Assembly: GCF_964199755.1 (NCBI RefSeq)
Contig: NC_133927.1
Location: forward strand, 186,001-250,000
Direction of reading: 5' to 3'
Length of the DNA: 64,000 nt
Source of the DNA: Larus michahellis
Taxonomy: Eukaryota > Chordata > Aves > Charadriiformes > Laridae
Shown here: positions 11,640 through 22,290 of the stretch, one piece after another
Position numbering within the stretch: the first letter of the stretch is position 1
How the letters are laid out: each line of letters opens with the position of its first letter
The notes under the pieces: model-generated
Told to the model about the DNA's origin: nothing
The model's input: only the letters and a program-made list of their open reading frames with translations
Database searches by the model: none
Program-made: the position numbers and the translations under genes

Positions 11640-12815
11640 ATACATATGTCCAATGCAGCAGTCTGCATCTCTGTTAGAAGCCTTGAAGCAGTGTCCGGGG
11701 GAGCAGGGCTTGAGGTGTGAGCATCCCGTGAGTTGACGGATCCCCTTTCCCAGCAGATGGGGTCAGGGCTTGGCTGTCCTGCTTGGTGACACACATCGAG
11801 GGCTTTCACAACCACATGCCACGTTTGATTTTCCACCTCGAAGCAGCACCTCTGACTTCCTGCTTCACCAGCCTCCAAGGACTCTGGGAAACTCTTGGAG
11901 GTTTGCTGCTGACTTTTACTTGTCTTGAGGCTTGTTCAGTCTTTCAGGATCTGCAGTTCAGGCACTTGGCACCAGAGGGCTCATTAACATGCAAAACGCC
12001 CTAACAAGTCAAGTCTCTGGGCATAGTTTTCCTTAAAGTCTTCAATTCTCATGTGCTTAATTAGAGAAGTTTCAGGAATGTAATCAAAGTGAAATAATAT
12101 GATTACTAAACAACAAGAAGAAAGGGTTTCTTTTTTCTTTTTCCTACTTTATTTTTCTGCTTATACATGAATGGAAATCAGCAGTCTCTACATGATACTG
12201 ATCCTGAGCGTCTGCTAATGCAGCCTGAACAGATATGAAAATCAAGACCCTTTGTGTTCCACAACCTATGGCCAGTCTTCATCCTGCCCCCAACCCAGCA
12301 TTTCTCTCATCAGCCCCCTGGGACTTACAGCAGCCCTGTTCTAAATCTGAGCTTCCTCCACTGAAGCTGCGCGGTTCAGCCCATTGGCACCGGTTCCCAC
12401 CTGGGTTACTTGGAGAACGAGCAGCACACGGACACAGAAGGGTGTTTGTCACTTGCCAACAAATGGAAACAAAGGAATGCATAGTTCAGTAAAAAAATGA
12501 GACATTCCTCAGCAATGTGTAAAGTCCACATTACCCCCACCGAAATCTGCTTCCTACAGTGGCTACCCTTAGACCAACAGAAAACATAATTTTTGTTAAA
12601 TCACAGATCCCAAGACTTCCCAAAAGATTCCCTGTCCTGGACTTTCTTTCTTTGTCCATAATTGTTCTTTGCAGGCAGTGAGGCTTACACTCACGTCACG
12701 AGCTCCCTCGATTCGCAGAGAGAAGCAAAGAGACAAAGTAAATCAAATGGTCTTTTGAACACACAAATCTGCCTAAAGGGGGCCCTGAGCAGCAACAAGC
12801 TTTTGGACAAATCAT
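11640..12815. other. Arm-shared non-coding stretch; part paralogous to 21550-21990
   Basis: 11700-12100 resembles 21550-21990. Both contain 'agagggctcatta' and an AT-rich tail with 'gtcttcaattct'. 12100-12815 is shared only with the right arm (about 61230-61940). No gene is visible. The frame at 12235-12492 is short and its partner in the other arm differs in frame at the 5' end. Confidence 0.5.
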
Positions 12816-12817
12816 GG

Positions 12818-13597
12818 AATAACAGAATGATGGAATGTGTGGGGTTGGAAGGGACCTTTAAAGGTCATCTAGTCCAACCCCCTGCAGTAAGCGGGGACAC
12901 CGACAACTAGATCAGGTTGCTCAGAGGCTCATCAAACCTGGCCTTGAATGTCTCCAGGGATGGGGCCTCCAGCCCGTCTCTGGGCAACCTGTGCCACTGT
13001 CTCACCACCCTCAGTGGAAAGAACTTCTTCCTAAACTCTAATCTAAACCTGCCCTGCTCTAGTTTAAAACCATTGTCCCTCGTCCTAAGGCTACATGCCC
13101 TTGCAAACAGCCTTGCAACAGCTTTCTGACAGGGCCCCTTCAGGTACTGGAAGGCCACTATAAGGTCTCCCCGGAGCCTTCTCTTCTCCAGGCTGAACAA
13201 CCCCAACCTCTCTCAGCCTGTCTTCACAGGAGAGGTGCTCCAGCCCTCTGATCGTCTTCGTGGCCCTCCTCTGCACCCGCTCCAGCAGGTCCATGTCCTC
13301 CTTGTGCTGAGGGCTCCAGAGCTGGACACAGTACTCCAGGTGGGGTCTCACGAGAGCAGAGTAGAGGGGGAGAATCCCCTCTCTGGGTCTGCTGGCCATG
13401 CTTCTTTTGATGCAGCCCAGGACACGATTGGCCTTCTGGGCTGCAAGCACACATTGTTAGCTCATGTCCAGCTTTTCATCCACCAGGACCCCCAAGTCCT
13501 TTTCCACAGGGCTGCTCTCTATCAAGTCATCCCCCAGCCTGTATTGGTAACGAGGGTTGTCCTGACCCAAGTGTAGGACCTTGCACTTGGCCCACCT
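12818..13597 (-). mobile_element. 5'-truncated CR1 LINE (end of ORF2 and 3' tail)
   Basis: Translation gives [36 protein letters not shown], then [14 protein letters not shown] and RFRLEFRKKFFPLRVVRQW, the C-terminal CR1 ORF2 region (compare 35150-35540 in the intact copy). The 3' tail at about 12818-12900 contains 'ggggttggaagggacc' and 'aggtcatctagtccaacccc', typical of CR1. It is frameshifted near 13200. The right-arm copy lacks about 263 bp of it (roughly 13186-13450). Confidence 0.85.
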
Positions 13598-13606
13598 TGA
13601 TTGCCG

Positions 13607-14010
13607 TGTCCAGTTTTGCGCCCCTCACCATAAAAAAGACACTGAGGGGCTGGAGCAGGTCCAGAGAAGAGCAATGAAGCTGGGAGGAGTCTGGAGAACA
13701 AGTCTGATGAGGAGCAGCTGAGGGAGCTGGGGCTGTTTAGCCTGGAGAAAAGGAGGCTGAGGGGAGACCTTCTCGCTCTCTACAACTCCCTGAAAGGAGG
13801 GTGTACAGAGGCGGGGGTCGGTCTCTTCTCCCAAGAAACAAGCAATAGGAGAAGAGGAAATGGCCGCCAGTTGCCCCAGCAGAGGTTTAGACTGGATATT
13901 AGGAACAATCTTTCCCCTGAAAGGTTTTTCAAGCATTGGAACAAGCTGCACAGGGAAGTGGCTGAGGCACCATCCCTGGAGGTAATCAAAAGACGGGTAG
14001 ACAGAGCGAT
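13607..14010 (+). mobile_element. CR1 LINE fragment, opposed to the CR1 at 15945
   Basis: Encodes [13 protein letters not shown], [34 protein letters not shown] and a KRRVDRA end, from the CR1 ORF2 C-terminus. It has a small deletion near 13680 and is truncated at about 14008, where 'cgatggcacctctcgctcc' begins. It is nearly identical to, but in opposite orientation from, the CR1 at 15945-16440. Together they flank the segment that is inverted in the other arm. Confidence 0.85.
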
Positions 14011-14241
14011 GGCACCTCTCGCTCCAGAGGCACCCAGCTGCGGCCACCACAGCCAGTCTCCCAGCAAGCGGCTCTCGAGAGCAGACGCACATTGTTGCAT
14101 CGTCACGTTGCCGCGACACCGCACTGCACATCCTCATGTTGCCACGCCGCTGCCCGGCTGCTGCCCAGCCACCCCGGGGCCCACCTGGAGGCCCATCTGG
14201 ACACGCGTGTGGGCCACTCGCTCTCACTTTGGACAGTCAAA

Positions 14242-14555
14242 ATGTGGCTTGGACTCTAAAAATGACTGGCTGGATCCTAAAAATGCTTGTTTAGAGCTTG
14301 ACAATGGGTCTTTGAATCTTAAAATGGGCTTTGGAACTTCTAAATGAGGCTTTGTACCCTAAAAATGAAGCTTTGGGATCAAAACCATGATAATCTGGTC
14401 CCTAAAAGAGGGGGCTGGACCATAAAAATCAGGGTTTGGACATCCAAAATGCATCTTGGACCCTAAAACTGACTGGCTTAATCCTACAAATGCCTCTTTG
14501 GAGCCTGAAAAAGAGGCTTTGGAACCTACAAATGCGTTTTTGTACTCTTGAAAGG
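14242..14555 (+). repeat. Degenerate minisatellite, period about 20-22 bp
   Basis: About 14 imperfect copies of a unit near 'tttggaccctaaaaatgag' run head to tail. The inner segment's inversion places the second copy in the same orientation in the right arm (59625-59935). No coding function is apparent. Confidence 0.7.
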
Positions 14556-15000
14556 TGACATTACACACCACAACTGAGCGTGGAGTTTCCTCCCCAGCCC
14601 ACAGTGGGGTCGCCAATGTCCCCATGTCTCACTGTGACACGGAGGTGGACAAAATTGATGCTGCCATGGAACCAGCCCAGCAGGCGGCCGCTGTCCCCAC
14701 AGCCCTGGGCATAGGGCACCTGTGGGGACAGGGAGGGGGACGAGAGACCTGGAGGGACAGAGACAGGGCTGGGGACAGTGGTGTGGCCAGGACACCTGTG
14801 GGGACAGCGATGGGGACATGGCACCTACAGGGATGACACTGGGGTCAGGGATAGGGTCAGCTGCAGGTTGTACACCTGCCCCTCCTCTGCGCTCCCACAC
14901 GGGGAAGTCAGGGGGCTGAATGTGGCACGTGTGTCCCCCTCCCCGCAGTGTCCCCACACCCCAAGGTGCTCTCCCCATCTCCTCCCCGAGGAGCTGCATC
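14555..15000. other. GGGGACA-rich tract shared by both arms
   Basis: Repeats of 'ggggaca' and 'cctgtggggacag' dominate 14700-14870. On the minus strand, 'tgtccccacag' followed by GTGCCCTATGCCCAGGGC could be an acceptor with an exon, but I cannot support it. Similarity with the right arm ends at about 14988, after 'ccccatctcctc'. Confidence 0.4.
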
Positions 15001-15118
15001 TGTGTGTGTGGCATCTGTGCTGCTGTTGGCTCTCGGCCTGCTGGAGGAGGTCTTGCTCTTTTTGAAGAGCCTCCAGTCTTTCAATCCGCTGCTTGATCAC
15101 CGTGAGATGCCTGTCAAG
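15000..15118 (-). other. Candidate coiled-coil exon of an unidentified host gene
   Basis: On the minus strand, 'tttctcttgacag' ends at about 15116. An open frame follows, reading HLTVIKQRIERLEALQ and KEQDLLQQAESQQQ, with a heptad-like pattern typical of a coiled coil. Coding sequence bordered by a good acceptor suggests a host-gene exon, not a LINE or LTR. The downstream end is unclear. I do not recognise the gene. The right arm lacks this segment. Confidence 0.35.
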
Positions 15119-15406
15119 AGAAAGGAAGGCAGCTGAGAAGGAGCCGCTCTGTCCATCTGGGCCAGGCTGTTTTCCGCTCAGCCGCTCCCGTCATCCTGCT
15201 CCCAGCTGCTTTGCTCCAGGAGTCCCGGCAGCAGCTTCCAGCTGCCTGCCCAAGGCTCCAAAGACAGACTGTGCCAACGTGTTTGCATCCGGCACCGGCT
15301 CCTTCCACCGCCGGGCTTTGTCTGTTCATTGGGCCATGAGGCTCCAGGACTTCTCTTGGGGACCACGGGCCCCCTTCAAGAGCAAGCGTTACTTGGCCTT
15401 TTCTCA

Positions 15407-15551
15407 CCTCTGCTTCCTCCTCCTCTCTCCACCTGGCAAACTCTTTCTCTCCTCCTGCAGCAGCCACTCTCGCAGGCAAGAAACGTCAATCCTTCCCGGC
15501 AGTTCAGGGGCATCGTCTAATTTGGCCGGGTCTTGCCGGAGCTTTTTCTGA
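15407..15551 (-). pseudogene. Candidate exon of the same unidentified gene, apparently frameshifted
   Basis: The minus strand has acceptor 'ttacctttcag' before about 15551 and donor 'AGAG|gtgagaa' at about 15406, bounding about 145 bp. One frame reads KKLRQDPAKLDDAPELPG and CLREWLLQEE. The coiled-coil-like continuation EKEFARWREEEEAEV lies in another frame, as if two bases had been gained in the GAGGAGAGAAAG stretch. It is about 290 bp upstream, in transcript sense, of the candidate exon at 15000-15118. That fits two exons of one gene, possibly decayed. I recognise no family. Confidence 0.35.
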
Positions 15552-15559
15552 AAGGTAAC

Positions 15560-15945
15560 ACCGGTTTGGGGTTCACTGTTGCCTGGACAAGCGCTCACGC
15601 CCCTGCATGCTGAGGCGTCCCGCAGGCCCAGCCTAGCGACGAGGGCAGGAGAGAAATGCTTCCCTCGGGACCCCGCGTGCTTGCAGGTGACTTTTCTGCC
15701 CATGCCCACCCCGCTCTCTGCGCTAGCTCTGCTGGCGGCCCAGTCGTCCTTTCCCTGCCACACCACGCGTCCCAGCAGCGCAGCCCTCACTTCTGCATTG
15801 GGTGCCTCCCCTCCCCGAGATGCCGCAAGGGAAGCCCCAGCCCTCGGCACCGTGCCGCTGACCGGTGCCCACCAACACCCCGCTGTGTCTGCCTCCTCTC
15901 GCATGAACCATCATTAAACCAAAGGTCTCTCAGCACTCTGTCTAC
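15560..15945. other. Left-arm-only stretch, no gene recognised
   Basis: Part of about 1 kb (15000-15945) absent from the right arm. It is GC-rich with short frames on both strands and no repeat I can name. It may be intron or flank of the candidate gene at 15.0-15.55 kb. Confidence 0.35.
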
Positions 15946-16440
15946 CCGTCTTTTAATTACCTCCAGGGATGGTGCCTCAGCCACTTCCCTGTGCAGCCTG
16001 TTCCAATGCCTGAAAAACCTTTCAGGGGAAAGATTGTTCCTAATATCCAGTCTAAACCTCTGCTGGGGCAACTGGCGGCCGTTTCCTCTTCTCCTGTTGC
16101 TTGTTTCTTGGGAGAAGAGACCGACCCCCACCTCTGTACACCCTCCTTTCAGGGACTTGCAGAGAGCGAGAAGGTCTCCCCTCAGCCTCCTTTTCTCCAG
16201 GCTAAACAGCCCCAGCTCCCTCAGCTGCTCCTCATCAGACTTGTTCTCCAGACTCCTCACCAGCTTCATTGCTCTTCTCTGGACCTGCTCCAGCCCCTCA
16301 GTGTCTTTTTTGTGGTGGGGGGCGCAAAACTGGACACAGCACTCGAGCTGGGGCCTCACCAGTGCCCAGTACAGGGGGACGGTCACTTCTCTAGTCCTGC
16401 TGGCCACACTGTTCCTGATACAGGTCAGAACGCTGTTAGT
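15945..16440 (-). mobile_element. CR1 LINE fragment abutting the T/G-rich VNTR
   Basis: Minus-strand translation gives [82 protein letters not shown] and a [11 protein letters not shown] end. This is the ORF2 C-terminus of the same subfamily as 13607-14010. The 5' end stops at about 16440, where the VNTR starts. The 3' side continues as 'agagacctttggtttaatga', like a CR1 3' UTR. Confidence 0.85.
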
Positions 16441-16449
16441 CCCACCTGG

Positions 16450-18390
16450 CCTTGTGCCCCGGGATTCTGGGTTGGTTGGGTTGGAGTTTGGGGTGGATTT
16501 TGGGTTTTTTGATTTGGCTTTTGGATTGGATGCTGAGTTTCCTGGACTGGATTCTTTTTGTTGGATCTTTCCTGTTGGATTTTTGGGGTTGTTTTTTTCA
16601 TTTATTTAAGTTGTTTTTTGGGGTTCACGTTTTGGGGTTGGATTTTGGGTTTGATTATGGGTTGGTTGGTTGGAATTTTGGGTTGGATTGGATTTTTACC
16701 CCTTGGTGGGCGTGTCAGGCAGCCATTGTGACATGAGGGCGGCAGGGCCAGCGCTGAGTGTCTGGCAGTGGTGGCATGGCAACCGCTGATGTGCTGCCCG
16801 CAGTGGTGGGGCTGCCATCGGCAGGGACATGTTCAAGCAGGTCAGGTTCCTCCAACGCCGTCCAAGCTGGCCTTGACCCCTGGGATTTTGGGTTAGTTGG
16901 GTTGGATGTTGGGGTGGATTTTGTTTTGTTGGGTTTGGATCTTGGATTGGATTTTGGATTTTTTTGGGTTGGATGTTTGGGGTTGGATTTTTTTGGGTGG
17001 ATTTGTTTTTATTTCAGTTAGATTTTGGGTTGGATTTTGGTTTTTTGGGTTGGATTTTTGGGGTTGGACTTTTTGGATTGGAATTTTGTGGTTGGTTGGG
17101 TTGAATTTTGGGTTCTTTTTTGGGGGTATTGGGTTGTTTGGAGTTGTGTTTTGGACTTTTTTGGGTTCAATTTTTTGGGTTGGGTTTTGGGGTTGGGTTT
17201 TTTGCGTTTGATTTTTACCCCTGCATGGGTGTGTCAGGCAGCCATTGTGACATGAGGGCGGCAGGGCCAGCGCTGATTGTCTGGCGGTGGTGGCATGGCA
17301 ACCGCTGATGTGCTGCCCGCAGTGGTGGGGCTGCCATGAGAAGGGATGTGTTCAAGCAGGTCAGGTTCTTCCAATGCCGTCCAACTGGGCCTTGACCCCT
17401 GGGATTTTGGGGCGGTTGGGTTGGATTTGGGTTGAGTTGTTTTTTTAGGGTTGGATTTTTTGGGTTGTATTTTTTGCCTGTATTGTTGTTTTTCGAGTTG
17501 GATTTTGGATTTTTGGCATTGGTTTTTTGGAGTTGGTTGGGTTGAATTTTGGGTTGGGTTTTTTGGTGTTGTGGTTTTTTCATGTTGCTTTTTTTGCTTT
17601 TGGGTGTTTTGATTTTGGGTTTGTTCAGGTTGGGTTTTCGATTATTTTGGGTTTGATTTTTTTGGGTTGCATTTTAGGTTTTTTTTTTTTATTTAGTTTT
17701 TGGCCTTGATTTTTCCCTTTTCGCGGGCGTGTCAGGCAGCCATTGTGACATTGCGGCGGCAGGGCCAGCGCTGATTGTCTGGCAGTGGTGGCATGGCAAC
17801 TGCTGATGTGCTGCCCACAGTGGTGGGGCCGCCATCGGCAGGGACATCTTCAAGTAGGTCAGGTTTCTCCAACCCCAACAGACCTGGCCTTGAGCCCTGG
17901 GATTTTGGGTCGGTTGGGTTGGAAGTTGGGGTGGGGGTTTTTTTAATGGTTGGATTTTGGCTTGGATTTTGGAATTTTTGGGCTTTGCTTTTTTTGGCTT
18001 GGATTTTTTGAGGTGGATTTTATGTTTTTTGAGTGATATTTTTGGGTTGGATTTTGGGTTTTTCAGGTTGGATTTTTGGGGTTTGGTTTTTGGGGTTGGA
18101 TTTTTTGGATTGGATTTTTTGGGTTGGTTGGGTTGAATTTTGGGTTGGGTTTTTTTGATTGGGTTTTTTGGGATTGGGTTTTCGGGGGTTCGGTTTATGT
18201 TTTTTTGATTAGATTTTGGTTTTGGGGACTGGATTTTTGGGGTTGGGCTTTTTGAACCCTGGGATTTCTAGTTGTTTGGAGTGGATTTTGGGGTGTTTTG
18301 GGTTGGTATTTTTTTGTGTTGGGGGTTTTTGTTGTTGGGTTTTTCTTTTTGGGCTAGATTTGTTGGGGTTGGATTTTTGGACTAGGCTGT
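16450..18390 (+). repeat. Composite VNTR: TTGGGTTGGATTTT tract with three GC-rich blocks
   Basis: A strongly strand-asymmetric tract is built from variants of 'ttgggttggattttggg' on the plus strand. GC-rich blocks of about 190 bp containing 'gtgtcaggcagccattgtga' interrupt it at about 16700-16890, 17218-17405 and 17715-17905. The 'gtgtcaggc' landmarks are 519 and 498 bp apart, so the higher-order period is about 500 bp. The long Gly/Trp/Phe- or Pro/Lys/Asn-rich open frames on both strands are artefacts of the repeat. G-runs separated by T make G-quadruplex formation plausible. The right arm has only one GC block. Confidence 0.85.
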
Positions 18391-18419
18391 CCCCAGGGCC
18401 CTCCATCCCCCATGCGTTT

Positions 18420-20060
18420 AAACTTGGCTGTCTGATACCAACCAAATCCCTTTGATTTGGCTGAAAATAAAAGTATTCCAGTGCTTGACAAACCTTTCAG
18501 TGAAGAAATGTTTTTCCTACTATCCAATCTAAACCTTCCCTGGTACAACTCCTGGCCATTTCCTCTTGTCATGTAACTCGTTACTTGGGAGAAGACACCA
18601 GCAGCCACCTCGCCACTTCCAAGCCTGTAGTGTTGCATTGGGTTTTTGTGACCCAAGTGTAGGACCTGGCACTTGGCTTTGTTGAACCTCAGGCCACTGG
18701 CCTCTGCCCATCGATCCAGCCTGTCCAGATCCCTCTGCAAAACCTTTCTACCCTCAAGCAGGTCGACACTGCCAACCAACTTGGTGTTGTCTGCAAACTT
18801 ATTGAGGGTGCACTCGATCCCCTCATCCAGATCATTGATAAAGACCTTAAAAGGAACTGGCCCCAATTGTAGGCCCTGGGGAAAACCACTTGTGACCAGC
18901 TGCCACCTGCATTAAACTTTGTTCACCACCACTTTGGCCACTCTTTGGCTCAGCCATCCAGCCAGGTTTTCACCTGGCATAGAGTACTCCCGTCCAAGCC
19001 ACAGGCAGCCAGTTTCTCAGGGAGAATGCTTTGGGAAATGCTGTCAAAGGCTTTTCTAAAGTCCAGGTAAAGAACATCCACAGCCTTTCCCTCATCCACT
19101 GAGTGGGTCACCTTCTCATAGAAGGAGATCAGGTTTGTCAAGCAGGACCTGACTTTCATGAACCCATGCTGACGGGGCCTGATCACCTGGTTGTCCTCAT
19201 GTGCCACATGATGGCACTCAGGATGATCTGTTCCATGATCTTCCCCAGCACCGAGGTCAGACTGACAGGGCGGTAGTTCCCAGGATCCTCCTTCTGGCCG
19301 TTTATGTTGATGGGCGTCACCTTTACTAACCTCCACTTAACTGGCACCTCCCCGCTTTGCCAGGACTGCTGATAAATGATGGAAAGCGGCTTGGTGAGCA
19401 TCTCCGACAGCTCCCTCAGTACCTGTGGGTGGAACCCATCTGGCCCCATAGATTTGTGTATGTCTAAGTGCTGTAGCAGGTCCCTCACTATTCCCTTTGG
19501 ATTATGGGGGCTTCATGCTGCTCCCCATCCCTGTCTTCCCGCTCAGGGGCTGAGTACCCAGAGAACTGCTGGTCTTACTAGTAAAGACGGAGGCAAAGAA
19601 GGTATTAAGTACCTCAGCCTTTTCCTCATCCTTTGTCACTATGTTTTCCGCCATATCCAATAAAGGATGGGGATTCTCCTTAGCTCTCTTTGTGTTTCTA
19701 ATGTAATCACAGAAACATGTTTTAGTGTCTGTTATGACATTAGCCAGGTAAAGACCTAGTTGGGCATTGGCCTTTCTAATTTTTTCCCTGCATAACCTCA
19801 CAACATCCTTGTAGTTCTCCTGAGTTGCGTGCCCCTTCTTCAAAATGTCATAATCTCCTTTTTTCCCCTGAGTTTGAGACAAAGCTCTCTGTTTGACCAG
19901 GCCAGTCTTCTTTGTCAGCTTGGTTTTAGGCACGTGGGGATGGCCTGATCCTGCGCCTTTTAAAATTCCTTCTTGAAAAACGTCCTGCCTTCCTGGACTT
20001 CTTTTGCCCTTCAGGACTGCCTCCCAGGGGACTCTGTCAACCAGGCCTCTCAAAAGGGCA
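18420..20060 (-). mobile_element. CR1 LINE ORF2 fragment, several frameshifts
   Basis: In element order on the minus strand: [136 protein letters not shown] and KFADNTKL. The RT motif C is FADN, not FADD, so it is catalytically dead as well as frameshifted. The inverted partner lies at 56239-57860. It differs from the intact element at 32600 and belongs to another or older CR1 subfamily. Confidence 0.9.
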
Positions 20061-20800
20061 AACTAAGATAACCAGGTCCAAAGCCCAGAGAGTTATTGCC
20101 ATTAGGGACATTCATTAGGGACATTCATGGGGACATTCGGGCACAGGCTGGAAGGAAAACAGAAGATAGGAGAGGAGAATCATCTGAGAGCAAGAAGACA
20201 TCCTTTGATGTACAGAGAACAAACTTGCTAAGTGAGTCAGAGTAGGACTGCACTATAAAATGTATGCCAGTTATTGCATTCGAGCTCTTTACCCAAGAGC
20301 CTCTTTACAGTCGATGGAGAAAAAAATTGGTGTTTCTCAGTCGTTCTTACTCTAGTCTATTTAAATATATCTTTTAGGATGGGCTAAAAGGAATTCTACT
20401 GAAAGATAAAACACCTCAGCAAAGTAGCTTTAACCTTTGTCTCCTAACCTTAGGAGAGAAACAGAGAAAGCAGCGTGGAGATGGTGAGAAATGAGGAGAG
20501 ATGTGGGAAGTAAAGGTAAGCAGGACAGCCAGAGAAAAGGGGAAGGTTTGGTTTTCAGGGAAAACCAGAGCCAAAGAGGGCAAAGAGGAAAAGCCTGTGT
20601 TAAAACTATCCTCTTTTCAGGACTGTCTTTCCATCCATGCTTGAACTTTGCCAGGTAGAACAGAAAGCTTTGTAAACAGACTCCTCCTCAGTCACTGACC
20701 ACTTTCTGGCTGAAAACCAGTTTTGGTAAATCATTCTGGCTGTGAGGGGGAAAAATAAATGATGATTTCAAAAGCAACACAAAAGAGGGGAAGAACCAAA
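20060..20800. other. Inner end of left arm, AT-rich, no gene
   Basis: A TATAAAA-like box at about 20255 and flanking AT-rich sequence look faintly LTR-like, but I find no termini. Against the right arm there are two compensating indels: about 166 bp extra on the right near 55990-56170 and about 168 bp extra on the left between 20141 and 20691. Similarity to the right arm stops near 20800. Confidence 0.4.
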
Positions 20801-22290
20801 AGTGATGGCAGGGAGGAAGGCCCCTCCTGTGCAAACCAGGGATGAGAACAGCTGTTTCCAGCTTGTGTGCATGCCTCAGCCTGGCAAATGGGGAATGCCC
20901 ACGGCTTGGGGTAGCCGTGCCCAAGGAGCTGACCTTGCTTGCCCAGGGAGAGAGCAGTGTAGGGGCAGCAGTGAGGGACTTAAAGGCAGAAAGAAGGAAG
21001 GAAATATCAGGGGGTGTCATGCAACAGTGAGCTAAGTTGAGTTTTGATCCTGAGGCAGATGAAGAAGGGGGATGTGCTGTTTGGTGCTGGGATGTGGAGC
21101 TACATACGGGATTCCAGGAACTCTGGGGCTTGGAAATCTTGCGCAATAAGTGAGCATTAGCAAGGCTTTGGAAGAAACGGGATGGGTTGTGGGGAGCTCA
21201 CAGGCACTGGCAAATCCTCAGAAACCCACAGCTTGGTGTTGGAAGCAAGGGAGCAGACCCAGGCACAGGAGAGTGTAGCTGTGTTTTGGGGATGGCCAAG
21301 GGCCTTGGTGGGGCTTTGACACCCCAAGAGAACGGAGACCCTTGTCTGCTCAGCTGTGGCTTCTGTCTCATCCACTGAGCTCAATGAGAGGACACCAAGT
21401 CCTTACAGCTCCAGCGCCTTGTTGCCTCCTCACCCACCCTCCCCAGAGCCTGGGAGGTTCCTACTGCTGACCTGCACCTGGCATCTCATCACTCCCACAT
21501 CACCTTGCCCCCAGCAAGAGCCCAGAGCACCCTAAGAAACAAAGGAGCCCCCTCTGCAGGAGAGAGGGGACTGACCTTGGCCAGCCTGCTTGGTGAAGAA
21601 CATCAAGGCCTTTCACAGTGATTTCCACATTTAAGTTTTCTCCTCTACCAAGTGCCTCCAACTTTATGCTTCACCAGACCACAGAGACAAGAACTTTGTC
21701 TGCTCCTTCCCTCCATGGTCTCTGCAGTGAGGGACTTCAGCAGGGTCTGATAACACCCTCAGAAACCTGGAGGTTAGCTGCTTTTACTTCTCGAGAGGCT
21801 TGCTGAGTCTTTCAGGATCTGCAGTTCAGGAACTCGGCACCAGAGGGCTCATTATCACACAAAACACACGAAGGAGCCACGTCTGGGCACAAATTTTGTT
21901 TAGTCTTCAATTCTTTGGCTCTTTAGAGACATTTCAGGAGTGCAGTCAAAGTGAAAGGATGTCCAAGCAAAGAGAACAAGTTATTTAAATGCTTGGTTTT
22001 GAAGAGTCGTTTCTGCATTAATCCCAACACATTTGGGTAACAGAAATGTCTTCGGGAAGAGTCTGCCCCATCTAGACCCATGTGGATGGACTGGCACAGC
22101 CACCCCCAGCAGGGGGAATCCCCATCTCCTAGGCTGAGGCACGCAGTCAACATGCAAACCTCTGCAGTGCCCACTTGTTACAGGCCTCCAGGCAGAGTGT
22201 GACTCATTCCACATGACCCTCTGAGCCTCTGTCAGCTCATTGTGCTTCCTCCACCCATCCCTGCAACTCTCAAGCCTCTGGGAGCTTTGG
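20801..22290. repeat. Spacer sequence with paralogue of the arm flank and a short inverted duplication
   Basis: 21550-21990 is paralogous to 11700-12100 in the arm, sharing 'agagggctcatta' and the following AT-rich part. 20830-20960 resembles the reverse complement of 22060-22190, with 'aggctgaggca' and 'ggggaatcccca'-like landmarks. I see no gene. Confidence 0.4.

Larger units (their letters stand above)
10041..20800 (+). repeat. Left arm of large inverted repeat
   Basis: This segment reappears inverted at about 55494-64000. Near the outer end paired positions sum to 74041 (for example 11251 with 62790 and 11598 with 62443). Past a right-arm deletion the sum is 74304, and it is 76294 at both 18420/57874 and 20691/55603. 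Compared stretches differ by a few percent or less. The inner end is near 20800. The outer end cannot be set, because the partner arm runs out of the window at 64000. It contains an OR pseudogene, four CR1 fragments, a minisatellite, a composite VNTR and possible host-gene exons. Confidence 0.9.

Noticed and set aside
16450-17700. Interstitial telomere-like repeat
   Set aside because: The unit is TTGGGTTGGATTTT-like, not TTAGGG, and no TTAGGG array is present.
16452-18455. Gly/Trp/Phe-rich and Lys/Pro/Asn-rich open frames (also 57849-58867)
   Set aside because: They are translations of the TTGGGTTGGATTTT tandem repeat, which lacks stop codons in several frames. There is no start context or conserved frame.
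20100-20450. Possible LTR inside the left arm (TATAAAA-like box)
   Set aside because: No TG...CA termini, no polyadenylation signal at the right distance and no target duplication could be found.
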